Assembly (NCBI GenBank): GCA_964619555.1
Contig: CAZUDV010000015.1
Span: 1 to 64,000 of the forward strand
Source: JAGOPY01 sp964619555
Lineage (GTDB): Bacteria; Bacteroidota; Bacteroidia; Bacteroidales; JAGOPY01
Length of the DNA stretch: 64,000 nucleotides
Direction of reading: 5' to 3'
Part shown: positions 1-7,773 of the stretch, piece by piece
Layout: each line of letters starts with the position of its first letter
Position numbering within the stretch: the first letter of the stretch is position 1
The notes under the pieces: model-generated
Told to the model about the DNA's origin: nothing
Databases searched by the model: none
What the model saw: the letters and a program-made list of their open reading frames with translations, nothing else
Translations under genes and position numbers: made by a program

Positions 1-42
1 ATTTTATTAACTAAAAAATCACCCCAGGTGTCAGGTCAAGTC

Positions 43-627
43 TTAGCAACTACATCTAAAGTCAATGTCTATGCCTTCATATATTGCCAGAAGTTCAGGC
101 AATGTCCTTGTCTCAATATTCAATTCTTTGCAAATTGCTGGTATCTTTTTAAAGAGTTTGTTGTCGTTGCTTATTTCTGTTTCTTCTGTCACTAAAACAA
201 CTTCTTCACCATCTTTTTGAATATTTAAGCAAAGTATAATTTGCCTTATGTCTGCATCATTTAAAAAACTATTCTTTTGGTTTTCAAATTCCGTATCAGA
301 TAAGTTTCGTTGCTTTCTTACTATGATGTTTACAAACTGATTTTCAACTTGTCTAAGAAACTTTGCAGGTGATGGCGCTAACAATGATTCTGTTTTGTAG
401 GGGACTTTAGCTGATTTTAAAAATGTTTTGTCTTGTAGGAAGGAAAGTGTTTTAATAATAACACCCTTCGAATTATAAGTGCATTCCTCAAAGACTTTGT
501 CGATAATGATAATTTCACCTTGTGCTATTTTATTCTTGAAATAATTAAAAAGTAATGATTTTTTATCGAATGGCAAGTAGTAACGGACCAACGATAGGAG
601 TGAGTTAGTATCAATTACAACTTTCAT
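43..627 (-). CDS. PIN-like ribonuclease, DUF4411 type (probable toxin)
   Basis: This looks like a PIN-fold nuclease of the DUF4411 group, which typically act as toxins cutting RNA. Seen: the protein opens with a hydrophobic strand carrying the first acidic residue (VVIDTNSLL, Asp6), has an acidic pair at Glu47-Glu48, a DAD motif at 124-126 and a late strand ending VTEET, the spacing expected of PIN acidic residues. At 194 aa it is longer than a plain VapC (about 130 aa), as DUF4411 proteins are. Its start codon overlaps the stop of the upstream ImmA/IrrE gene by four bases (ATGA), so the pair is probably translationally coupled. Toxicity and RNase activity are inferred from the family and the pairing. 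Confidence 0.75.
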   Translation of the reverse strand: MKVVIDTNSLLSLVRYYLPFDKKSLLFNYFKNKIAQGEIIIIDKVFEECTYNSKGVIIKTLSFLQDKTFLKSAKVPYKTESLLAPSPAKFLRQVENQFVNIIVRKQRNLSDTEFENQKNSFLNDADIRQIILCLNIQKDGEEVVLVTEETEISNDNKLFKKIPAICKELNIETRTLPELLAIYEGIDIDFRCSC

Positions 628-1781
628 TGCAGATATCGGTCAAGTTTATCAGGCGAAATATTTAATGTCTTACAGACATCATACTCATTAATAACTCCTT
701 CATAAAAAGCTGTCTGAATAGTTGAAATCAGTAATGGGGAATTGATGGGTTTAGGTGTAGATCCTTTCGCTTTAATTCCCTGAAGTTTTTCAAGGTCTCT
801 TTTCTTTCTTTCGGCTTCTAGCCTTAATCGATATTCTTCATCTTTGGCGGCTTTAATTTTATTGTAATCTTTTTGAGTAATTTTTTTCTGAAAGAGTAAT
901 CTTGTAAATAAAGCGATTTCACTTAAGTGAGTCCTTTTTGAAACTCCTTCAATTGTTTCAAATTGATAGTCATTTGTCCCGTCTGCTTTGTCAATGCTTT
1001 CAATGGCTATATCCCATTCTCCTGCAAGAAAATAATAAGCGAAATCATTACACCATCTTTCAATTGCACTTAGTTTTGAACTAGCTAAGTTCAATACATC
1101 AAGCTGCTCTATTTCTTCTTCGTTTAGAAGATAGTGTCCTAACTCGTGTATGAGTGTAAAAATCTCCCTCCTAAATGAGGTCTGTTGTCGCTTAAGAACT
1201 ATAACATTGGGAGTTAGGAAGAATCCATCAATATTAGCTTTTTCTTTCTTATTCCAAGTTTCAACAAACTCAAAAACTAAAATATTGTATCTTGCCAGCT
1301 TAGCAATTAGTGATCTTAGAAATTCTTTAGGAATTGGATTGAAATCTGGGTAAAGGTTATTTCTTAATTGTTTAGCAACACTTTTAGGGTCTTCATTAAT
1401 AGTAAATATAGGAAGTATCCTTTCAATATTCAGCTCTGCAAGTTTTGCTATTGCAGAAAGTGAAATTTTAAACTCTTCAAATTGATATACAATTTTCTTT
1501 GCCCCTAGGTTTAAGTCTGTCCCAAATTTGGTTTTTCTAAAGAATATGCTTGCGTCTTGTGAAATTTCAGGCGATTTTGGGTCTAAATAGTAATGAAGTC
1601 CTTTATTAAAAACTTTGTCAATACGTTTCAAATGACTGATATGGATTTCATTACCAAATAGATCCTCTTTTGTCAAAGTATTTTTAAGGCCTTCACTTAC
1701 AATTGCAATTAGTTCATCTACTGACATTTTGTATAAATTCAGCAGGTATTTTAATCTTGTTATATTTTGTTCTACTTTCAA
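624..1781 (-). CDS. ImmA/IrrE-family zinc metallopeptidase (probable antitoxin partner)
   Basis: The protein is a putative zinc peptidase of the ImmA/IrrE (COG2856) family. The zinc site is HELGH at residues 212-216, preceded by a hydrophobic helix (FTLI). The N-terminal 60 residues are helical and could hold a degenerate HTH, as in Xre-COG2856 fusions, but I cannot call it with certainty. The C-terminal part is a charged helix around residues 305-335 (E/R/K rich) followed by a small helical domain. It is the first gene of a two-gene operon with the DUF4411 PIN protein (four-base overlap). In known systems COG2856 proteins inactivate a regulator or partner by proteolysis; here I infer control of the PIN toxin. 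The family assignment is firm, the antitoxin role is moderate. Confidence 0.8.
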   Translation of the reverse strand: MKVEQNITRLKYLLNLYKMSVDELIAIVSEGLKNTLTKEDLFGNEIHISHLKRIDKVFNKGLHYYLDPKSPEISQDASIFFRKTKFGTDLNLGAKKIVYQFEEFKISLSAIAKLAELNIERILPIFTINEDPKSVAKQLRNNLYPDFNPIPKEFLRSLIAKLARYNILVFEFVETWNKKEKANIDGFFLTPNVIVLKRQQTSFRREIFTLIHELGHYLLNEEEIEQLDVLNLASSKLSAIERWCNDFAYYFLAGEWDIAIESIDKADGTNDYQFETIEGVSKRTHLSEIALFTRLLFQKKITQKDYNKIKAAKDEEYRLRLEAERKKRDLEKLQGIKAKGSTPKPINSPLLISTIQTAFYEGVINEYDVCKTLNISPDKLDRYLQ

Positions 1782-2359
1782 GAAGTCAGTCCTTATTGCA
1801 TTACAAATTTACAAATTAGAATCGTTGTATTTTCGTTCATCGTATCTTTCCATAAGACTCCTATCGTTTCTACAAATTCATTGAATTATATTGCAATGAT
1901 TGAATTTAGAAATGTCCTTGTAATATAAACATATATAATAAATTCATCTGGATGTTAATTACTTAGCTATTTGACCATTGAAATAATCAAATTAAATTGC
2001 TTAGGATCTTACAAATGAAATTTCCCTTTTCCTCCCTTATCCTGCTCATATCCCACCTTTCCCTTTTTCCGTTTTAGTAACTCGATTTTTCCACGAATTT
2101 ACCTGTATCGGAAATATCTGCCGCTAAGGGCTGAAAGCATTTCATGTTCCGTCATTTACTTCTTCACCCCGAAATCAACAGCCTATTCACTCCACGAGAA
2201 CCGGGTTCTGTCGTCGTTACTGGCCATTGATATCAGCTAAAGAAAAGGACCGGAACCCTTGCAGCAGAATTTCCGATCCGGTACTGGTTGCGCAAAAATT
2301 TCATTTCTAACCCGGCGCGCCAGATGCCAACACAAGTCTGTAGGGCAACAGCGAAACAA
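1782..2359. other. Non-coding stretch, AT-rich, no confident gene
   Basis: No convincing coding sequence or RNA is seen. The left part (1782-2010) is very AT-rich and should contain the promoter of the ImmA/PIN operon, although I cannot point to a clean -7 box. The right part (about 2060-2359) is more balanced in composition and may be decayed coding sequence ahead of the RadC-like gene. Confidence 0.5.
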
Positions 2360-2815
2360 ATGCTTCTTACTTCATCCTTATTTTCTATTTGCGAAATTTC
2401 CGTCACTTACTCCACCAAGATCAAGGCTGCTAATCGCCCAAAGATCGCAGGCTCCCGCGATTGCTATGAGCTTGTTCTGCCTCTTTGGGACGACCTTGAA
2501 TACCGTGAATCCTTTTGCGTTCTCTTAATGAGTCGTGCGAACAGAGTTCTTGGGATTTCACAGGTTTCCATGGGCGGCGTTTCCGGAACTGTCGCTGATC
2601 CAAAAGTCATCTTCCAGCATGCCCTCAAAGCAAATGCTTCTTCTCTGATCCTGCTTCATAACCATCCGTCGGGCAACACCAACCCGTCTGAAGCAGATAT
2701 CCACCTTACCAAAAAGCTAGTTGAGGGCGGTAAATTGCTGGATCTGGCTGTCCTGGATCACCTGATCGTCACCACCGATGGTTATTATTCCTTCGCTGAT
2801 GAAGGGCTGATTTAA
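2360..2815 (+). CDS. RadC-like JAB/MPN-domain protein
   Basis: This is a short RadC-type protein consisting mainly of the JAB/MPN metalloprotease-like domain common on Bacteroidota integrative elements. The metal site is clear: HNHPSGN followed by a Ser and Asp nine or ten residues later (PSEADI). The preceding block (YRESFCVLLMSRANRVLG, then ISQVSMGGVSGTVADP) is the typical RadC core. An in-frame upstream ATG exists at 2288, but those 24 residues (rich in Arg, Gln and Asn) do not resemble the family, so ATG 2360 (151 aa) is preferred. The N-terminal HhH part of full RadC is absent, as usual for element-borne copies. Its biochemical role is unknown. A strong terminator follows at once. Confidence 0.82.
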   Translation: MLLTSSLFSICEISVTYSTKIKAANRPKIAGSRDCYELVLPLWDDLEYRESFCVLLMSRANRVLGISQVSMGGVSGTVADPKVIFQHALKANASSLILLHNHPSGNTNPSEADIHLTKKLVEGGKLLDLAVLDHLIVTTDGYYSFADEGLI

Positions 2816-2832
2816 ATGACCTTCGGTTCTAT

Positions 2833-2870
2833 AAAAAGAGAGTCCGGCTGGTGCCTGGCTCTCTTTTTTT
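2833..2870 (+). terminator. Rho-independent terminator after the RadC-like gene
   Basis: An AGAGAG arm, a GC-rich inner stem (CCGGC/GCCTGG) with a TGGT loop and a CTCTCT arm are followed by a run of seven T, 18 bases past the RadC-like stop codon. This is a classic intrinsic terminator on the plus strand. Confidence 0.8.
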
Positions 2871-2954
2871 GCTCGTGGAAGAATATTTTTTTCTTTTTTT
2901 TCGTTGCCACAAAAGCGACTGTGTTTGTTTTTTTTTCAACACTAGTTGTGGTGG

Positions 2955-3040
2955 AGCGACCTAGGGAAGCGGACTGAGGATCCGCCAGCTGGCGGAGACG
3001 AGGGAGCTTTCCAGTCGCGGAACCACAACGAAAAAAATAT
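2955..3040. repeat. Imperfect direct repeat, copy 1 (left of the pRiA4b-like gene)
   Basis: This copy opens with GCGACCTAGGGAAGCGGACT and closes with GTCGCGGAACCACAACG followed by A7. The same ends recur at 3716-3811. The ends GCGAC/GTCGC are inverted, and here a further outer pair (GTTGTGGT at 2946, ACCACAAC at 3022) extends the stem. The centre holds a perfect 16-base palindrome, TCCGCCAGCTGGCGGA (2981-2996). Together with copy 2 it brackets the pRiA4b-like gene. Confidence 0.75.
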
Positions 3041-3127
3041 AAGTCAGTTTATTTTATGGGGATGCAACTGAACATGTCGCTTCGTTTATCTTTACTATTT
3101 TTGACAGAACTATTAACTTCCTTTTCT

Positions 3128-3700
3128 ATGTCCGATACAATTTACCAGGTAAAAATTATTTTAAAGGGTTCGAAACCTGAAATCTGGCGGCGAATTCTTG
3201 TTCCGGCTAACGTACGTTTAGCAGATTTGCACAAAATCATCCAGATTGCATTTGGCTGGGAAGATGCTCATCTTCATCAGTTTATCAAAAATAATAGGTT
3301 TTATGCGGTACATTATCCTAATGATCCTACCTGGTACGAAATGGACAATATAGACTACATAAGGGAAAAGATGTTATTATCTGACTTATTAGGGTCGGTT
3401 AAAGAGGTACTCGAGTATGAATATGATTTCGGTGATGGCTGGATGCATGTTATTTTGCTGGAAAAGAAATTACCCGTTGATCCTGATGTGAAGTATCCCC
3501 TTTGCCTGGATGGAAAACGGAGCGGTCCACCTGAAGATTGCGGTGGCATTTGGGGATATGCCGATCTGCTTGAGATTTTAAAGAATCCAAAACATGAAGA
3601 ATATGAGAGTTACAAGGAATGGGTCGGGAAACGATTCGATCCGGAATCTTTTAATTTGGACAAGGTAAATCGGATGTTCCAAAAATTGAAATTGCACTGA
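3128..3700 (+). CDS. Plasmid pRiA4b ORF-3 family protein
   Basis: The protein matches the pRiA4b ORF-3 family (PF07929): it starts with a strand like IYQVKIILKGSKPEIWRR, then LADLHKIIQIAFGWEDAHLHQF, the signature YEYDFGDGWMH, and the C-terminal PPEDCGG block followed by a helix. The family is common on plasmids and integrative elements of many bacteria; its biochemical function is not established. ATG 3128 is chosen because the homologous region begins there; an upstream in-frame ATG at 3056 would add 24 hydrophobic residues with no family match. The gene sits alone between two imperfect direct repeats, which suggests it moves or was acquired as a cassette-like unit. Confidence 0.85.
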   Translation: MSDTIYQVKIILKGSKPEIWRRILVPANVRLADLHKIIQIAFGWEDAHLHQFIKNNRFYAVHYPNDPTWYEMDNIDYIREKMLLSDLLGSVKEVLEYEYDFGDGWMHVILLEKKLPVDPDVKYPLCLDGKRSGPPEDCGGIWGYADLLEILKNPKHEEYESYKEWVGKRFDPESFNLDKVNRMFQKLKLH

Positions 3701-3715
3701 ACTTTCTTTCTTAAA

Positions 3716-3811
3716 AGCGACCTGGGGAAGCGGACTGACATCTCCCCCTCTCCGATTTGGAGAGGGGGACAAAGGGGGTGAGGCTGTCGCGGAACCACAA
3801 CGAAAAAATAT
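3716..3811. repeat. Imperfect direct repeat, copy 2 (right of the pRiA4b-like gene)
   Basis: The left end (AGCGACCTGGGGAAGCGGAC) differs from copy 1 by one base, and the right end (GTCGCGGAACCACAACG plus A-run and TAT) is nearly identical. The centre differs: instead of the 16-base palindrome it carries a hairpin with 10-base arms, CCCCCTCTCC (3744-3753) and GGAGAGGGGG (3759-3768), and a GGGGGTGAGG tail. Conserved ends with swapped centres suggest a modular repeat. Confidence 0.75.
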
Positions 3812-3900
3812 TTTGTATAGAATATTGCCTTTTCTATACATATCAGCCCTTGTGTGTAAAGAAAATCGAAAAATCTATACAGAGCAGCATTGAATAGATT

Positions 3901-3940
3901 TACTCAACGTATTGAGTAAAATTACTCAGTATATTGAGTA
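3901..3940. promoter_or_regulatory. Two tandem 18-bp palindromes (candidate operator or replication/transfer site)
   Basis: TACTCAACGTATTGAGTA (3901-3918) and TACTCAGTATATTGAGTA (3923-3940) are near-identical palindromes with seven-base arms, 22 bases apart (two helical turns). They lie just past the 3' end of the primase-like gene at 3968. A looser inverted pair, GTATAG (3815) and CTATAC (3834), precedes them. Such paired sites suit a dimeric DNA-binding protein; the element's own HTH proteins are candidates. Confidence 0.6.
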
Positions 3941-3967
3941 ATTTATTTGATCCTCCCAAAACCTCTG

Positions 3968-5464
3968 TCAAACAAGGCTTTTAGAAAGATATTGCATTAA
4001 TTCCTGCAATCTTTTTAGGTAGGGCAGATAAGTTGAATTGCCATTATTAGACTTTATGATTTCCAAATGGCTGTGGATAAACTTTGAAGGATCTTCAATT
4101 AAGCTGTATGAATTAATCCGGATCGGACTTTCAGGTACTGATATCCGATTAAAACAACTTTGAAGCTCCTTGATCTCCTGGTCCCATGGTTCAGGCTTGA
4201 CCACTTCAGCGTGATCATTGTTCTTGAACCCGATAAGCAGAGCAATGTCAAATTCGCCAAAAGTTTTTGGAGTGAATGAGAAGGAGGGAGGTGCAATTGA
4301 AGGTTCCGGTTCTTTTTCAAGTACTGGCTCTGGTTCTGGTAAGGCAAAATCTTTATGATTATACCTTATTAAATAGTCCGATAAATCGAGTCCTTGTTCC
4401 TTGTCTGTTTCACTGGCATTGCACTCCAGTAAATCAGAAACCGAAATTTTTGCTAGCTGGGGACTATTCTTTGCTTCATTATTCCATTTTTCAAAGCCTT
4501 TAAGGTCTGGGAATAATACAACAAGCCGACCTTTTAATACCTGAAATTTATCCGCTTTCAGATTCAGATTTTCTTTACCTCCAACTGCTAACCAAATAAA
4601 CTGAGGCAGATATACACTGGCAATAATGGCTGTCTTTTCGCTTTCAACTATAGCAACGGGCTTTATTTCATCCTTTAATAGGTGTTCGCCAAATAAGCAT
4701 TGTTTTAGCACAAATTCGGGCAGTTTCGGGGATTTATGTACCCAGGTAATTAAATTATAAGGTTCTTTTACCCTCTTACCTGTAGTTGGGCTGTAAAGCA
4801 TTATTTTACCTGTTCTAACTTCTCCGGTGATATCAATTTGCCAAAATAGAGTTGCTCCTTCCCAATGCTTTGAGGTTGCAATAAAATATTTACTTATCAC
4901 CTGGTTGGTGATCTCAATCCCGAAAAGGTTAGTAAGGAATGTGACAAAATGATTTGCCTCATAACCTTTTAAGCTTGCTTTGAAGAGCTCAACTGGTATG
5001 AGTGAAACGGACTTTGTTTCGTTATTGGTAGTTTGCGAAATAGGTGACACTGTAATGATTTCGCCGTTTGAGAAATATTTATAGTCAGTATTTACAAAAG
5101 TCAAGTTCGATTTATCGGTATTAAGATACCACTCTGAAACATAACAACCCTTTTCCGCCATTTCAAAAACCTGGGATTTTGGCAAGTAATGAACCCCGTT
5201 TGAGGCTTTTAATTGATAAGCCCGTTCGCTGTGGACTTTAATATTATCGAAAGGGACAAAAAAACATTTTGTTTCAGCCGGAGGCAATTTATGATAACCA
5301 CATTTATCTGTACGGTTGCATTTGCCAAGATCTTCTGCAATATGGCTTCCAGTAAATATATCAATGTATCTGACAAAGGTTTTTCTGCCATCTTTGCAGC
5401 TAGGGCAAATGTAACGGGTTGTCATGCCCTTGTAAGGTTCTAGTTTGTATCGAGCTTCTTTCAT
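3968..5464 (-). CDS. DUF6371-like protein with zinc ribbon and Toprim fold (primase-like)
   Basis: This 498-aa protein resembles element-encoded primase-like proteins of Bacteroidota annotated DUF6371. Near the N terminus is a zinc-ribbon-like cysteine set (Cys20, Cys23, Cys49, Cys55). A Toprim-like domain follows at about 268-345, with the VESEKTA motif (Glu274, Lys277) and a later Asp in LFPDLKG (Asp320). The C-terminal 150 residues, starting with a Pro/Glu stretch (PEPEPVLEKEPEPS), look like a linker and a small helical tail. It is last in the minus-strand operon after the P4-type primase/helicase, so I infer that the two cooperate in replicating the excised element. Catalytic competence of the Toprim domain is uncertain. 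Confidence 0.72.
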   Translation of the reverse strand: MKEARYKLEPYKGMTTRYICPSCKDGRKTFVRYIDIFTGSHIAEDLGKCNRTDKCGYHKLPPAETKCFFVPFDNIKVHSERAYQLKASNGVHYLPKSQVFEMAEKGCYVSEWYLNTDKSNLTFVNTDYKYFSNGEIITVSPISQTTNNETKSVSLIPVELFKASLKGYEANHFVTFLTNLFGIEITNQVISKYFIATSKHWEGATLFWQIDITGEVRTGKIMLYSPTTGKRVKEPYNLITWVHKSPKLPEFVLKQCLFGEHLLKDEIKPVAIVESEKTAIIASVYLPQFIWLAVGGKENLNLKADKFQVLKGRLVVLFPDLKGFEKWNNEAKNSPQLAKISVSDLLECNASETDKEQGLDLSDYLIRYNHKDFALPEPEPVLEKEPEPSIAPPSFSFTPKTFGEFDIALLIGFKNNDHAEVVKPEPWDQEIKELQSCFNRISVPESPIRINSYSLIEDPSKFIHSHLEIIKSNNGNSTYLPYLKRLQELMQYLSKSLV

Positions 5465-5492
5465 GTTAAAATAAGTTTATTTAACTGCTTCA

Positions 5493-5555
5493 CATAGTTC
5501 ACTTCATTCACATCTAATTTTAAGGTGGTGAACAAGGTGAACAAAGTGAACTATG
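5493..5555. repeat. 12-bp inverted repeat with internal GTGAAC direct repeats
   Basis: CATAGTTCACTT (5493-5504) is the exact inverse of AAGTGAACTATG (5544-5555). Between and into the right arm run three near-tandem nine-base units, GGTGAACAA, GGTGAACAA and AGTGAAC (5526-5550). The structure spans the gap between the P4-like primase (stop at 5551) and the primase-like gene downstream. It could be a processing or attenuation hairpin, or a protein-binding site. Confidence 0.6.
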
Positions 5556-7029
5556 AAAAAGAAAGTATTTTTTTCATGAATACTACAAGCCCGGTGTTCT
5601 TTCTCTCAATTACAAAGCCTGCAGCCCTTAACCTTTCCCCAAATGTTCTCTTTGAGCAGTAATGGTAACCGCTGTCATTGCAATAGGTACGGTATAATAA
5701 AAACAAATCTTTAAATTCAATGTACCCATCAATGCTTTTTTCATATTCTTCATCAGATAAGAATAATTGCACCGTGTCAGATTGTCTCTTGTATAAGTCT
5801 AATTGCCTGGATACTGCTTCGCTCGGTGTAAAATTTTTCTGTTTCATTAACCGTTGAAGCCCAGCCAATACCCAGTTAAAAACGCCCGACAGTTCATGTC
5901 TGATAATCTTTTGCGCTAATTGCTTATCCTGTTCAGATTCGGCAATAGTTACCTCAAAAGGAACGATAAGAAACCGCCTGAAATAAGCAGATGACTGCTC
6001 GACGTCTTTAGGCAATTCGTTACAATTGAAAATAAGTTTCGCATAATTGGTCAGTGTGAAGGGTTCACGGTAGGGCAAACGGGCATCAACTGGTTCTCCT
6101 GAAACCAGTTGTTTAAAAATAGACGTTTCCAGCTTTCCGTTAATTTCACTGGCATAATTTACCAGTTTGTTAGCCAGCATGGCCCGGAAATAGCCATTAT
6201 CATTGGTGAGGTTTTGCAAGGAATAACTACTAACATTCTCATCACCACCCAACAAAGCATTTACAACCTCAAAGAATACTGATTTCCCATTTGCTCCGGT
6301 TCCATATAGCAATAGGGTTTTTTCCAGTTTCAAAGTACTCGTCTTAATAAAAAGGTATGCTAAATATTCAGCAAGTATCATTTGTCGTTCAATGTCAGGC
6401 TGAACTTTGTTTAAATATGACTGAAATAAAGGTGTTTGGGCTTCAGGGTCATATTCAAATGGCAATTGATAGGTAATGAAATCCTCTCGTTTCGGTGGTC
6501 TTAATATTTGTCTGTAGGGACTGATTTCGAAAGTTCCGTTTTTCAGGTTAATTAAAACAGTTTCGTCTAACGGTTCTGGCTTTGGCAAATTGGCAACGGC
6601 AAGGAATTGCTTATACAACTGTTCCCGAAATAAATAATGCCTTGCATCGAATTTGTCAATACCCATTTTTTCGGCTGCCTGTCCTAAAAACACTTGTAAT
6701 TCGGCATTATCAAACAAATTCCAGTATGCGCCGTTGTATAAATAGACGAAATCGTGGTTTTTACAAATGCCCCAGTTGTTTAATTGAGCCATATTTAAAA
6801 TACCCTCAATGCTGCATACCAGGAAATGCTTTTTGTTTAGTTTTTCCTTATAATCTTTAAATCCTGCCTGCTTTCTGAAATCAACTTTCTCAATTTGCCC
6901 GAGCAGTCTATTAAGTATTTCCTTGTGTTTTACTGGCTCAAAGGCTTTCAAGTGCTTTTCGGCCTCAGTAATGATTGCCTTAATCCCGATGCTGGATTCC
7001 TCAAACTTAATTTGTGGTCTCTGTTCCAT
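5551..7029 (-). CDS. P4-type primase/SF3 helicase of an integrative element
   Basis: The protein belongs to the phage/plasmid primase P4 family (D5_N plus superfamily 3 helicase). Counting from an in-frame ATG at 7074, the Walker A motif GTGANGKS is at 258-265, a Walker B-like strand (LVNYASEI) is near 304-311 and the SF3 sensor strand LIFNCNELP is near 347-355; a winged-helix-like region (KRTFGERLRAAGF) closes the protein. I prefer ATG 7029, because it lies directly after the stop codon of the upstream HTH gene (7031) and gives tight coupling (492 aa); the 7074 start would overlap that gene by 44 bases. It should unwind and prime the excised element. No archaeo-eukaryotic primase active site is visible in its short N terminus, so the partner downstream may supply priming. 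Confidence 0.85.
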   Translation of the reverse strand: MEQRPQIKFEESSIGIKAIITEAEKHLKAFEPVKHKEILNRLLGQIEKVDFRKQAGFKDYKEKLNKKHFLVCSIEGILNMAQLNNWGICKNHDFVYLYNGAYWNLFDNAELQVFLGQAAEKMGIDKFDARHYLFREQLYKQFLAVANLPKPEPLDETVLINLKNGTFEISPYRQILRPPKREDFITYQLPFEYDPEAQTPLFQSYLNKVQPDIERQMILAEYLAYLFIKTSTLKLEKTLLLYGTGANGKSVFFEVVNALLGGDENVSSYSLQNLTNDNGYFRAMLANKLVNYASEINGKLETSIFKQLVSGEPVDARLPYREPFTLTNYAKLIFNCNELPKDVEQSSAYFRRFLIVPFEVTIAESEQDKQLAQKIIRHELSGVFNWVLAGLQRLMKQKNFTPSEAVSRQLDLYKRQSDTVQLFLSDEEYEKSIDGYIEFKDLFLLYRTYCNDSGYHYCSKRTFGERLRAAGFVIERKNTGLVVFMKKILSFS

Positions 7030-7030
7030 A

Positions 7031-7339
7031 TTAAATTCTGTTAAACTGGGTTGTATGCGTTGAGACCTTTTCAATATTTGTGGTTAAGTACCAGGCTTTA
7101 TAGCCGGTAATTTCGCACTTGGTTTTAGTTACTTCCCAAAGTAGATCAGCCAATTCCAATTCTCGTTTGTACCGGCAAATGCTCCTCCTGGGAACACCTG
7201 TTTCATTGGATATCATGGAACCTGTGGCAATATGGTCCTGCAGGTAGCTAAATATGGTTTGCAACTGGGTGGGCGGTGTCGTATCTTTGCTCAATCTACT
7301 GTGCAAATTACGGGGGCTGGATGTGTGATTATTTCCCAT
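7031..7339 (-). CDS. Small HTH-like protein of the element
   Basis: This 102-aa protein has a predicted helix-turn-helix core (QLQTIFSYLQDHIATG, then SMISNETGVPRRSICRYKREL), a pattern seen in small conserved proteins between the excisionase-like and primase genes of Bacteroidota elements. The C-terminal part (GYKAWYLTT) could be a wing strand. It overlaps the upstream HTH gene by 11 bases and is followed almost immediately by the primase, so the three are co-transcribed. It may act as a DNA-binding accessory factor for replication; no experimental function is known to me. Confidence 0.65.
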   Translation of the reverse strand: MGNNHTSSPRNLHSRLSKDTTPPTQLQTIFSYLQDHIATGSMISNETGVPRRSICRYKRELELADLLWEVTKTKCEITGYKAWYLTTNIEKVSTHTTQFNRI

Positions 7340-7676
7340 ATTTCAGCCCTTTCCTTATTATATACTGGTCAGCTTCTGACTGTATTTCTGCAACAGTCTT
7401 TTTCCTGCCAGTCTTTATCCATTCGGTCAGTTCTTGTTTAGTGAAATAGAGGCGTTTGCCTTTTTTTGCTACAGGAATAGCCTGGCGCTGGACCAGGCCA
7501 TAGATCGTCGGAACCGAAAGATGGATGATCTCAGCAGCTTCCCTTATGGTTAACAATCTGTCGTTATCAACCCGGGCAGCATTGTTTTGTGATTCTAAAA
7601 GCCGTTCTATTCTTTCCAGTTTATTATATAACTGTGTGACGGCTTGAGGCAGGTCATTAAAAGTGATTTCTTGCAT
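7329..7676 (-). CDS. Excisionase-like helix-turn-helix protein (HTH_17 type)
   Basis: The central region (LLTIREAAEIIHLSVPTIYG, then LVQRQAIPVAKKGKRLYFTK and ELTEWI) is a textbook MerR-like/excisionase HTH_17 domain, in which a short HTH is followed by a beta-hairpin reading GKRLYF. The N-terminal 40 residues form a coiled-coil-like helix (VTQLYNKLERIERLLESQ) suited to dimerisation. ATG 7676 (MQEITF) is chosen because family members start this way; the in-frame start at 7706 would add ten residues without support. On Bacteroidota integrative elements such proteins bend DNA at attachment sites or regulate the element. It heads the replication operon here, which makes it a candidate to bind the palindromes at 3901-3940. 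Confidence 0.8.
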   Translation of the reverse strand: MQEITFNDLPQAVTQLYNKLERIERLLESQNNAARVDNDRLLTIREAAEIIHLSVPTIYGLVQRQAIPVAKKGKRLYFTKQELTEWIKTGRKKTVAEIQSEADQYIIRKGLKYGK

Positions 7677-7773
7677 GGCATAAAGTTTTAATAGTTTAAG
7701 CCGCAAGATTATACTATCACTTATGGGGGTTACAATGGGGTTATGGTCTTAGGATGCCAACCCCATAAGATAT

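Noticed and set aside
2955..3811. Integron attC sites flanking the pRiA4b-like gene
   Set aside because: The terminal boxes do not fit RYYYAAC and GTTRRRY in the required orientation, and no integron integrase is seen.
3901..3940. CRISPR-like repeat
   Set aside because: Only two palindromes with a 4-base spacer; no spacer-length units and no cas genes.
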